A stretch of DNA of 6,684 nucleotides from Nitrospinaceae bacterium. GTDB taxonomy: Bacteria; Nitrospinota; Nitrospinia; Nitrospinales; VA-1. Shown piece by piece: positions 1-6,524 of this stretch (positions within the stretch are counted from its first letter, which is position 1; every line of letters starts with the position of its first letter). The notes beneath the pieces were generated by a model that was given only the letters and a program-made list of their open reading frames with translations, did not search any database and was not told where the DNA came from. The position numbers and the translations under genes are program-made. The stretch lies in contig JAPYPM010000122.1 in NCBI GenBank assembly GCA_029937635.1, forward strand, positions 1-6,684, written 5' to 3'.

Positions 1-192
1 AGCTAAGTCTTTACGGAAATATATAATAATAGCTAGTAATGTTCCAAGGTGTAGTATTGCGTCCATTGCCAAACCTTGATCTTTAAAATTAAATATTTTT
101 GGAATTAGAATTAGATGGCCAGAACTTGAAACGGGGAGAAACTCTGTTAATCCCTGAATGATACCAAGCAATATAATATTTATATAATCCAT
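1..192 (-). CDS. uppP: Undecaprenyl-diphosphatase UppP (BacA), N-terminal fragment, cut by window edge
   Basis: The reverse complement reads 64 codons from an ATG at 192-190 to the window edge with no stop. The family is an integral membrane phosphatase that recycles undecaprenyl diphosphate to the monophosphate carrier used for peptidoglycan and other envelope polymers. The N-terminus shows the family signature: a hydrophobic start, then QGLTEFLPVSSSGH at residues 13-26. This contains the (E/Q)xxxE motif (Q13, E17), the SSSGH segment with H26, and then MDAILHLGTLLAI at about 43-55, typical of the second helix. The second signature (PGxSRSxxT) and most membrane helices lie outside the window. 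The start is firm because an in-frame TAG sits three codons upstream. No good Shine-Dalgarno precedes it. The gene is divergent from alaC. Family assignment is close to certain; completeness of the gene cannot be judged. Confidence 0.93.
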   Translation of the reverse strand, partial: MDYINIILLGIIQGLTEFLPVSSSGHLILIPKIFNFKDQGLAMDAILHLGTLLAIIIYFRKDLA

Positions 193-219
193 AGGTGTTT
201 GCTAATTTAAACTGCCGGT

Positions 220-236
220 TTATAAATAATTTATAA
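220..236. promoter_or_regulatory. 17-bp AT palindrome upstream of uppP, possible -10 region or operator
   Basis: TTATAAAT-A-ATTTATAA is a perfect odd palindrome lying 28 bp upstream of the uppP start codon. Read on the minus strand it offers TATAAA in two positions, so it could supply the uppP -10 box, though no good -35 lies at the right distance. In AT-rich DNA a palindrome of this kind can arise by chance. A regulator binding site is possible but not shown. Confidence 0.25.
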
Positions 237-558
237 GGTAAACTTTAGTAATTAAAAGGGGTGTCTTTCATTCTTTAGTATTGAAAGTAATGGAGATTTG
301 GTCTGCTCATACAATAAATATTTTTTGGATATTTGTTTTTATTGGATTATTCTTTAGGCAGATCATACTATCGCATAAATTAATTTTTCAATAAAAAATA
401 GTAAATAAAGGTTACCTAATACAATTGCTGGTTTTTAGGATTTATGATATTGTACGCCTGTTTTAGTCCATTGTTTTTATGAGCGCATTTACTGCCTCCC
501 GGGTTTTTTCCTCTTCTGTAGGGGGATGGATTTTTATAAAAAAACCAGTGCAATTTTT

Positions 559-590
559 TTGACATAACGTCCGCCTTTTGTCTTCTTAAT
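559..590 (+). promoter_or_regulatory. Candidate sigma-70 promoter for the alaC-hom-thrC unit
   Basis: A perfect -35 hexamer TTGACA lies at 559-564. The best -10-like match downstream is CTTAAT at 585-590 (four of six consensus positions), giving a long 20-bp spacer, so the -10 assignment is weak. If it is used, transcription would start near 597. The alaC mRNA leader would then be only about 15 nt, which fits the absence of a Shine-Dalgarno before the alaC ATG. The -35 is seen directly; promoter use is inferred. Confidence 0.35.
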
Positions 591-611
591 TTTTTTGATC
601 GAATTTATTTC

Positions 612-1778
612 ATGAAAAATTTTTCACGTATAGATCGTTTGCCACCTTACACATTAGGTATTGTTAACGAGCTTAAACATAAGGCAAGGCAGCGAGGTGA
701 AGATATTATAGATTTTGGTTTAGGTAATCCAGATCAACCAACACCCAGGCACATTGTTGATAAATTGTGTGAAGCAGTAGTTAAAAATGGAAATCATCGA
801 TACTCTTTATCAAGGGGAATTTATAAACTACGTTTGGCTATCACTGATTGGTATAAAAATCGTTTTGATGTTGAGCTTGATCCAGAATCGGAGGCTATTG
901 CAACCATAGGATCAAAAGAAGGAATTTCTCATCTTGCAATGGCAATTACTTCTCCGGGTGATTCAATCCTTGTTCCAACTCCTACATATCCAATTCACAC
1001 CTATGCTTTTATACTTTCTAATGCTGATGTGATACAGGTTCCAATGAATAGGGACATTGATTTTTTCGAAGCGCTTCTAGATACATTTAAAAGAAACTGG
1101 CCAAGACCAAAAGTACTCATAATAAACTTTCCGGCGAATCCTACCACTGAAATTGTTGAAATTGAATTTTTTGAAAAAATTGTAGAGTTTGCTAAGGAGC
1201 ATGATCTAATTGTGATTCATGACTTTGCGTATGCCGATCTAGTTTATGATGGTTATAAGGCACCTAGTTTTCTTCAGGTTTCAGGGGCCAAAGACGTTGG
1301 GGTTGAGTTTTTCACTTTGTCTAAAAGTTATAATATGCCGGGTTGGAGAGTCGGGTTTGCCGTTGGCAATAAAGATCTTATTTACGCATTATCAAGAATT
1401 AAAAGTTATCAAGATTATGGGATGTTTCAGCCTATTCAGATTGCAGCAACAGTCGCACTTAATGGACCTCAAGATTGTGTTACTGAAATAAGAGAGATGT
1501 ACTGTAGTCGAAGAAATGCCCTTTGTGAAGGTTTAAATCGTTCTGGTTGGTTAGTTGAAAAACCTAAGGCTACTATGTTTGTTTGGGCAGAAATTCCAGA
1601 TAAGTACAAACCCATGGGATCACTTGAGTTTTCTAAATTGCTTTTAGATAAGGCTAAAATTGCAGTTTCTCCAGGAATTGGTTTTGGAGAAGGGGGAGAT
1701 ACATTTGTGCGCTTTTCATTGGTTGAGAATGAACACCGTATAAGACAAGCAATACGAGGAATTCGTGAACTTTTTTAG
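612..1778 (+). CDS. alaC: Alanine transaminase AlaC-like, class I/II PLP aminotransferase
   Basis: The 388-residue protein is a fold-type I PLP aminotransferase of the AlaC (YfdZ)/LL-diaminopimelate aminotransferase-like group. In E. coli, AlaC forms alanine from pyruvate with glutamate as donor; it acts in the cytosol. Visible features are RIDRLPPY at 7-13, RGEDIIDFGLGNPD at 28-41, GSKEG at 100-104, NPT at 177-179, D204 and Y207 for pyridine-ring contacts, the Schiff-base lysine K238 in SKSYNMPGWRVGF, and carboxylate-binding R367 in VRFSL. It lacks the roughly 20-residue C-terminal tail of E. coli AlaC (412 aa), ending at IRGIRELF, but the catalytic core is complete. The ATG at 612 is supported by N-terminal similarity (family proteins begin shortly before RIDRLPPY), yet has no recognisable Shine-Dalgarno. 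It heads the series with hom and thrC, an arrangement seen in other proteobacteria. An alternative substrate among related 2-oxo acids cannot be excluded. Confidence 0.93.
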   Translation: MKNFSRIDRLPPYTLGIVNELKHKARQRGEDIIDFGLGNPDQPTPRHIVDKLCEAVVKNGNHRYSLSRGIYKLRLAITDWYKNRFDVELDPESEAIATIGSKEGISHLAMAITSPGDSILVPTPTYPIHTYAFILSNADVIQVPMNRDIDFFEALLDTFKRNWPRPKVLIINFPANPTTEIVEIEFFEKIVEFAKEHDLIVIHDFAYADLVYDGYKAPSFLQVSGAKDVGVEFFTLSKSYNMPGWRVGFAVGNKDLIYALSRIKSYQDYGMFQPIQIAATVALNGPQDCVTEIREMYCSRRNALCEGLNRSGWLVEKPKATMFVWAEIPDKYKPMGSLEFSKLLLDKAKIAVSPGIGFGEGGDTFVRFSLVENEHRIRQAIRGIRELF

Positions 1779-1836
1779 ATCTTATTATTGGGATGTTTTT
1801 CTAGTTTAGTTATTGGTCATTTTTTTTTGAAATTTT

Positions 1837-3144
1837 ATGATGCGCAAAATAAACGTTGGCATAATTGGTTTCGGAACAATTGGTTCTGGTGTTTTGAAAA
1901 TTTTACAAGATAACAGCGATGTTATTAGAAAACGCCTTGGTGCAATTGTTGAAGTTGTTAAAATAGCTGACCTAGACATTACGTCAGATAGAGGTGTTAG
2001 GGTTGATCCAAAACTATTAACAACACAAGCTCAGGAGGTAATTAAACACCCTGAAGTGGATGTTGTTGTGGAGTTAATCGGAGGCTATGAACCGGCAAGA
2101 TCTTTGATACTACAGGCAGTTAACGAAGGCAAACATGTAGTGACCGCTAATAAAGCTCTTTTGGCAAAGCATGGGAGTGAGATTTTTTCTGCAGTTGAAA
2201 ACCAACAGTTGTCAATTGGGTTTGAAGCTGCTGTTGGTGGCGCTATCCCTATTATACGTGCAATTAGAGAATCTTTTGTCGCAAATAAAATTTATTCTAT
2301 AGAAGGAATCGTTAATGGAACAGCCAATTATATTCTGAGCAAAATGTCCGATGAACAGTGTTCTTTTGATTTAGCTCTAAAAGAAGCTCAGGATAAAGGC
2401 TTTGCTGAAGCTGATCCTACGTTTGACATTGAGGGAATAGACTCAGCCCATAAAATAGCTATTTTGTCACAGTTGGCCTATGGTACACCGGTAAATTTTG
2501 GTGACATAACGATTCAAGGTATTTCTGGAGTTTCAATAGATGATATTGAATGTGCCCGGGAGTTTGGATATCGTATTAAGTTACTTGCTATATCAAAATT
2601 TGATGGAGACTCAGTTGATATACGAGTACACCCCGCGATGATTCCTCAAAGTAATCTCATGGCAAATGTAAACGGTGTCTTAAATGCTGTTCGAGTATGT
2701 GATGATTTGATGGAAGAAAATATTCTTATAGGGCATGGTGCTGGGTCGCTACCTACAGGAAGCGCAGTAGTCGCTGATATTATAGAAATAAGTAGAGATA
2801 TCCTGTCTGGTTCTAAATTGAGAGTTTCACCGAGGTCATTTCTAAGTACATCAATCAAAACGATTCCTATCTTGAATATTGAGTCGATTGACTCAGAATA
2901 TTTTTTGCGGTTCAGTGTTTTTGATAATCCTGGTGTGTTATCTCTTATTTCAGGAATACTTGGTAAGTATTCCATCGGAATTTTTTCTGTTATCCAGAAG
3001 GGACGTTGTGATGAAGGTAAAGCTGTCCCTCTTATTATGATGACACACCATTCAAACGAAAAAAATATTCAACTTGCCCTTAGAGAAATTGATAAGTTGA
3101 AAGTTGTTTATGAAAAATCAAATTTTATAAGAGTAGAAAAATGA
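1837..3144 (+). CDS. hom: Homoserine dehydrogenase (NAD(P)H) with C-terminal ACT domain
   Basis: This enzyme reduces L-aspartate 4-semialdehyde to L-homoserine, the branch point toward threonine and methionine, in the cytosol. The 435 residues match the usual length of monofunctional ACT-containing enzymes; no aspartokinase domain is fused. The N-terminal Rossmann fold carries GFGTIGSG (11-18). Catalytic K106 lies in VVTANKALLAKHG, the substrate-domain motif GIVNGTANYIL is at 157-167, and EADPTFDIEGIDSAHK at 191-206 contains E191, D197, D202 and K206, equivalent to yeast E208, D214, D219 and K223. An ACT domain spans about 355-430 (YFLRFSVFDNPGVLSLISGIL), which in this family usually mediates threonine feedback inhibition. 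Two adjacent ATGs (1837 and 1840) are possible starts. Neither has a clear Shine-Dalgarno; a run of nine T's at 1820-1828 precedes them with no hairpin. The stop overlaps the thrC start by four bases, indicating cotranscription and probable translational coupling. Confidence 0.96.
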   Translation: MMRKINVGIIGFGTIGSGVLKILQDNSDVIRKRLGAIVEVVKIADLDITSDRGVRVDPKLLTTQAQEVIKHPEVDVVVELIGGYEPARSLILQAVNEGKHVVTANKALLAKHGSEIFSAVENQQLSIGFEAAVGGAIPIIRAIRESFVANKIYSIEGIVNGTANYILSKMSDEQCSFDLALKEAQDKGFAEADPTFDIEGIDSAHKIAILSQLAYGTPVNFGDITIQGISGVSIDDIECAREFGYRIKLLAISKFDGDSVDIRVHPAMIPQSNLMANVNGVLNAVRVCDDLMEENILIGHGAGSLPTGSAVVADIIEISRDILSGSKLRVSPRSFLSTSIKTIPILNIESIDSEYFLRFSVFDNPGVLSLISGILGKYSIGIFSVIQKGRCDEGKAVPLIMMTHHSNEKNIQLALREIDKLKVVYEKSNFIRVEK

Positions 3145-4472
3145 AGATAAAACTCAATGCTTGGTTTCAGTGCATTAATGGTTGTTCTGGAAGACATCCA
3201 CTTAATGAGATTATTTATAAATGCCCTCAATGCAATGAATTACTAGAAGTTCAACATGATATAGACCTTCTCAAACAGCTTGGCCCCGATGAATGGAAAG
3301 CACTTTTTAATGACAGAGTAGGTAGGCATGAATGGCCTTATGCTAGTTCTGTGTGGGGTAAGAAAGAGTGGGTTTGTCCTAATCTAGATAATATGAATGT
3401 CGTTTCAACTTTGGAGGGTGGCACCAATCTTTTTTGGGCTGAACGATTAGGAAGTCAACTTGGATTGGATGATTTATGGATAAAGCAATGTGGAATGTCC
3501 CATACAGGTTCTTTTAAGGACCTTGGAATGACAGTTCTTGTTTCTATGGTAAAACAAATGATTTCGGAGGGCAAAAATATTCGCGCTGTGGCCTGTGCTT
3601 CTACTGGTGATACTTCAGCTGCCCTTGCGGCTTATTGTGCTGTTGCGGGAATCCAGGCTATTGTATTTCTACCTAAGGATAAGGTTTCATTGACTCAATT
3701 AATTCAGCCAATCACTCATGGCGTTCTTACTTTTTCGCTAGATACTGACTTCGATGGTTGTATGAAGCTGGTTAAACAGGTTTGTGAAAAAAATGATATT
3801 TATTTGGCCAATTCAATGAATTCACTCCGTATTGAAGGTCAAAAAACTATTAGCTTTGAAATAGTTGAGCAGTTTAATTGGGAGGTCCCAGACTTTGTTA
3901 TAGTTCCGGGCGGAAATTTAGGAAATATTAGTGCAATTGGACGTGGGTTCGAAATGTTAAAAGAATTAGGTTTGATTAATAAATATCCACGACTTATTTG
4001 CGCTCAAGCAGAGCAAGCTGATCCACTTTATAGAAGTTATATGTCTGGATTTAAGAAATTTGAAGCGATTCAGGCTAAAAATACTCTAGCATCAGCAATC
4101 CAGATAGGTGATCCTGTTAGCGTGAAAAAAGCAATCAAAACTCTGCAGAGTTTTGAGGGAATTGTTGAGGAAGCTTCTGAATCGGAGTTAGCCAATGCTG
4201 TTGGACGTGCAAATCTTACAGGTCTATTTTGTTGTCCTCATACAGGCGTTGCATTAGCGGTACTTGAAAAACTGATTAAGCAAGGTAAAATTAAAAAGAA
4301 CAACCGGGTTGTTGTTGTGTCAACGGCCAACGGGTTAAAGTTTACTGATTTTCTTCATAAATATCATACTGGTAAGATTGAAGGAGTATCTTCTGACTTT
4401 GCTTTTGCTCCAGTGAATCTTCCTGCAGACTATGAGAAGGTAAAAAAAGCTATTTTAAATACTCTTGATTAG
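3141..4472 (+). CDS. thrC: Threonine synthase with N-terminal zinc ribbon
   Basis: This PLP enzyme converts O-phospho-L-homoserine to L-threonine, the last step of threonine synthesis. The 443-residue protein begins with a four-cysteine ribbon (C11-x3-C15-x12-C28-x2-C31), likely zinc binding and found in a subset of bacterial and archaeal threonine synthases. The fold-type II PLP core follows. The Schiff-base lysine is K126 in HTGSFKDLGM; a phosphate/substrate loop STGDTSAA lies at 154-161; the PLP-phosphate glycine loop is at 256-261 (PGGNLG); and STANGLKFTDF at about 394-404 is the conserved C-terminal segment. The start ATG overlaps the hom stop (ATGA), with AAGAG at 3129-3133 as a modest ribosome binding site. 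thrB (homoserine kinase) is not adjacent, although its product is the substrate. Threonine deaminase and cysteate synthase share the fold, but the TGSFKD context and hom linkage favour threonine synthase. Confidence 0.95.
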   Translation: MKIKLNAWFQCINGCSGRHPLNEIIYKCPQCNELLEVQHDIDLLKQLGPDEWKALFNDRVGRHEWPYASSVWGKKEWVCPNLDNMNVVSTLEGGTNLFWAERLGSQLGLDDLWIKQCGMSHTGSFKDLGMTVLVSMVKQMISEGKNIRAVACASTGDTSAALAAYCAVAGIQAIVFLPKDKVSLTQLIQPITHGVLTFSLDTDFDGCMKLVKQVCEKNDIYLANSMNSLRIEGQKTISFEIVEQFNWEVPDFVIVPGGNLGNISAIGRGFEMLKELGLINKYPRLICAQAEQADPLYRSYMSGFKKFEAIQAKNTLASAIQIGDPVSVKKAIKTLQSFEGIVEEASESELANAVGRANLTGLFCCPHTGVALAVLEKLIKQGKIKKNNRVVVVSTANGLKFTDFLHKYHTGKIEGVSSDFAFAPVNLPADYEKVKKAILNTLD

Positions 4473-4480
4473 GGAGTTAT

Positions 4481-5233
4481 ATGAAAAATAAAAAATTTAT
4501 TTATTCCATTTATATTTTTGTGGTAATAATTTTTTCTCTACATTTTAATCTTGTAGACGCATTACCAAAGGTGAGTAGCCAGATAAATTTTAAAGCAGGC
4601 GAATTTGCTATAGGTAATATATATTGTGCCGAAGAGCAAAAAAATTCTGATTGGTGTTCAGATGAAATTCCTCACAACCTAAGACTCAAATCATTTAGTC
4701 TAGATCAATATGAAGTGACTAATTCGGAGTATATGAAATGTTTTGCTGAAGGGGTTTGTAATCCTAACGATTTACACGAGACGCGGCCAAAAGATTTTAG
4801 TAGTATGAAGCAGCCTGTAGTGTTTGTGACTTGGGAAGATGCACAGGTTTTTTGTAAATGGCGAGGTGGAAACCTTCCAACTGAAGCACAATGGGAACAT
4901 GCAGCTCAAGGTGATAATCCGGGTGGAGCCCACTTTAAACAGATATATAATGTTGGTTCTACTACCGATGTAGGTGGTCAGCGCCCAAATTCAAATAATC
5001 TTTACGATATGTTAGGCAACGTTTATGAATGGACACTTGATTGGTATGGCCCTTATCAATTAGAAAATAATGTGTTAAATCCAACAGGGTCACCTACAGG
5101 CAAAGAAAAAGTCGTCCGTGGTGGGGCATGGCATTCTCCGAGCCATTACTTAAGAGCTTCAGACCGAGTTGCTAAAATTCCTGAGTATAAATATAGCGAT
5201 GTGGGGTTTCGTTGTGCCTATTCGAAAAAATAG
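4481..5233 (+). CDS. Exported SUMF1/FGE-fold protein lacking the FGE catalytic cysteines
   Basis: The 250-residue protein starts with a likely Sec signal peptide: basic MKNKK, a hydrophobic stretch at about 6-23, and a probable cleavage after VDA at 25-27. The mature protein should be periplasmic or secreted. The rest is one formylglycine-generating-enzyme (sulfatase-modifying factor, PF03781-type) domain. Seen in order are AGEFAIGN (39-46), DQYEVTNSEYMKC (75-87), PVVFVTWEDAQVFCKWRGG (112-130), LPTEAQWEHAA (132-142), NLYDMLGNVYEWTLDWY (173-189), VVRGGAWHSPS (211-221) and DVGFRCAY (240-247). True FGE needs two copper-binding cysteines just after the RGGS motif; here that region is HSPSHYLRASDR with none, so sulfatase activation is unlikely. 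The remaining cysteines are C49, C59, C87, C93, C125 and C245; C49/C59 and C87/C93 could form disulfides. AGGGAG at 4471-4476, overlapping the thrC stop, is the ribosome binding site. The precise role is unknown; related domains occur in PvdO, EgtB and many unassigned secreted proteins. Confidence 0.88.
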   Translation: MKNKKFIYSIYIFVVIIFSLHFNLVDALPKVSSQINFKAGEFAIGNIYCAEEQKNSDWCSDEIPHNLRLKSFSLDQYEVTNSEYMKCFAEGVCNPNDLHETRPKDFSSMKQPVVFVTWEDAQVFCKWRGGNLPTEAQWEHAAQGDNPGGAHFKQIYNVGSTTDVGGQRPNSNNLYDMLGNVYEWTLDWYGPYQLENNVLNPTGSPTGKEKVVRGGAWHSPSHYLRASDRVAKIPEYKYSDVGFRCAYSKK

Positions 5234-5238
5234 AAAGG
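5234..5238 (+). promoter_or_regulatory. Ribosome binding site that decides the trxB start
   Basis: AAAGG immediately follows the stop of the preceding gene (whose last G extends it to GAAAGG) and ends seven bases before the ATG at 5246. That spacing suits the ATG better than the in-frame TTG at 5243, so translation of trxB most likely begins at 5246. Confidence 0.6.
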
Positions 5239-5245
5239 TTGTTTG

Positions 5246-6193
5246 ATGGAAGATTTAAAAGATTTAGTTATTATTGGTTCGGGACCTGCGGGACATACAG
5301 CGGCTATTTATGCAGCCCGAGCAAACCTAAAACCATTTATGTTTGAAGGTTATGTAGCTGGCGGTTCAGCTGGAGGTCAATTAACTACCACTACTGATGT
5401 TGAGAATTATCCTGGCTTTCCTGATGGGATTCAGGGACCCGAATTGATGCAACTTTTTCGTAAGCAAGCCGAGCGTTTTGGTACAGAAATGGTTGGAGAG
5501 GATATTGTTGAAGTTGGTTTTTCGAAAAGGCCATTTGTAATTAAATCAGAACAGAGAGAAGTGAAAGCAAAATCTGTGATAATCGCTACCGGAGCTGTAG
5601 CAAAGAGAATGGGAGTCCCTAATGAAGAGAAAATGTGGAATAACGGTATGTCCGCTTGTGCTGTGTGTGATGGAGCGTTACCTTTTTTTAAAAACCAACC
5701 TCTAATGGTTATAGGAGGTGGTGATACGGCTGTGGAAGAGGCTAGCTATCTGACAAAATTTGGCTCTGTTGTTTACCTTGTACACCGGCGGGATGAACTA
5801 AGAGCTTCAAAAATTATGCAAAAACGTGCTTTCGATAATAAAAAACTTGAGATTATATGGGACACTACATTTGAAGATGCTATTGGTGATGATTTTGTTA
5901 CTGGTGCACGAGTTCAGAATGTAAAATCAAAAGAAGTGAAGGACATCCCAGTTGCAGGAATATTTTATGCAATTGGACATACACCCAACACTCAAATGTT
6001 TGAGGGACAATTAGACCTTGATGAAATTGGATATATCAAAGTTAAAGCAGGGACTCAAAAAACTAATATTGAAGGGGTTTTTGCTGCAGGGGATGTTCAT
6101 GATCATAAATATAGACAAGCTGTGACAGCAGCCGGGACAGGTTGTGCTGCAGCATTAGAAGCTGAGCGTTGGCTTGCAGAACAGAATATATAA
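5246..6193 (+). CDS. trxB: Thioredoxin reductase (NADPH), low-molecular-weight, eukaryote-like variant
   Basis: This flavoenzyme passes electrons from NADPH through FAD and a redox disulfide to thioredoxin in the cytosol. With the ATG at 5246 it has 315 residues, normal for the family. Visible are the FAD motif GSGPAG (11-16), GGQLTTTTDVENYPG (43-57), ATG (114-116), the redox pair C138-A-V-C141 followed by D142, the NADPH-binding GGGDTAVEEA (157-166), HRRDELRAS (180-188) with the arginines that favour NADPH, and a C-terminal FAD segment GVFAAGDVHDHKYRQA (277-292). Relative to E. coli TrxB there is an insertion before GGQL (FEGYVAGGSAGGQL). FRKQAERFGT, GAVAKRM and SACAVCDGA are also closer to plant and fungal NADPH-thioredoxin reductases. 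An in-frame TTG at 5243 would add one residue but is less well placed behind the ribosome binding site. It is the last gene of the series, 12 bp after its neighbour, with no thioredoxin gene nearby. Confidence 0.96.
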   Translation: MEDLKDLVIIGSGPAGHTAAIYAARANLKPFMFEGYVAGGSAGGQLTTTTDVENYPGFPDGIQGPELMQLFRKQAERFGTEMVGEDIVEVGFSKRPFVIKSEQREVKAKSVIIATGAVAKRMGVPNEEKMWNNGMSACAVCDGALPFFKNQPLMVIGGGDTAVEEASYLTKFGSVVYLVHRRDELRASKIMQKRAFDNKKLEIIWDTTFEDAIGDDFVTGARVQNVKSKEVKDIPVAGIFYAIGHTPNTQMFEGQLDLDEIGYIKVKAGTQKTNIEGVFAAGDVHDHKYRQAVTAAGTGCAAALEAERWLAEQNI

Positions 6194-6261
6194 ATTTGTG
6201 TAGTTTTTTAAGAGAATATTGTGACTATTTAGTACCATATTGATTACCCACCCCCAATGAA

Positions 6262-6298
6262 ACTTAGACTATAAGTGAACCTAAGTCTTCGTTTTTTT
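6262..6298 (+). terminator. Weak intrinsic terminator candidate after trxB
   Basis: ACTTAG at 6262-6267 pairs with CTAAGT at 6281-6286 around a 13-nt loop, and a run of seven T's follows at 6292-6298. An alternative pairing AGACT/AGTCT (6266-6270 with 6284-6288) competes. The stem is short and AT-rich and the T-run is offset, so termination here would be partial at best. Confidence 0.35.
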
Positions 6299-6333
6299 AT
6301 TGATTAACATTACTTTCTTTAAATGAAAAAGAG

Positions 6334-6378
6334 TTGTCAGTAACCTTGACTTTGCGGTATTACGGTCTTATTTATAAT
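6334..6378 (+). promoter_or_regulatory. Candidate promoter region in the 3' intergenic stretch
   Basis: TTGTCA (6334-6339, five of six -35 positions) is followed after 18 bp by TATTAC (6358-6363, four of six -10 positions). An overlapping TTGACT at 6346-6351 (five of six) and a perfect TATAAT at 6373-6378 are also present, but their spacing to each other is 21 bp, longer than normal. No protein gene follows on this strand, so if active it would drive a non-coding transcript ending at the 6567-6603 terminator. Confidence 0.3.
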
Positions 6379-6524
6379 GAAAGAGTAAGTTCTTGCTCTT
6401 ATAGAAAATATAGTATAAGCTATTGATATATATGACTTTATTTTAACTATTTCTGTTTTATAGTTTTTTGTCGATAAGGAAGGTATAGATAGGCTTTTAA
6501 AATTCTTTAAAAATAGTTATTTTT

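Larger units (their letters stand above)
193..611. other. Divergent intergenic region between uppP and alaC
   Basis: This 419-base AT-rich stretch separates two divergent genes and should hold both promoters. I see an AT palindrome at 220-236, an 8-bp direct repeat CTTTAGTA at 243-250 and 273-280 (start-to-start 30 bp), and an inverted repeat CTTTCA/TGAAAG at 265-270 and 282-287. There is also a 12-bp palindrome TTTTTATAAAAA near 531-543 and a perfect TTGACA at 559-564. Two tiny ORFs (34 codons plus strand at 290-394; 49 codons minus strand at 416-565) are present but match nothing I recognise. No RNA gene, riboswitch or threonine leader peptide was recognised. Confidence 0.6.

Noticed and set aside
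290..394. 34-codon plus-strand ORF encoding a hydrophobic, membrane-like peptide in the uppP-alaC intergenic region
   Set aside because: There is no clear ribosome binding site, and T-rich DNA readily gives Phe/Ile/Leu-rich frames; I could not support it as a gene.
1246..1491. 81-codon plus-strand ORF inside alaC
   Set aside because: It lies in another frame of alaC, which has full family motifs across this stretch; the shadow has no recognisable features.
1779..1836. Terminator or promoter between alaC and hom
   Set aside because: There is a run of nine T's at 1820-1828 but no preceding GC-containing stem, and no paired -35/-10 boxes; TTATTGG occurs twice but is too short to mean much.
2646..2975. 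109-codon minus-strand ORF inside hom
   Set aside because: It is antisense to a well-supported homoserine dehydrogenase coding region and has no recognisable motif; a shadow frame.
5243..5245. TTG as the trxB start codon
   Set aside because: The ATG at 5246 is the next codon and sits at better distance from the GAAAGG site.
6323..6343. Six-codon ORF starting ATGAAAAAG
   Set aside because: It is far too short, has no family context and is consistent with chance.
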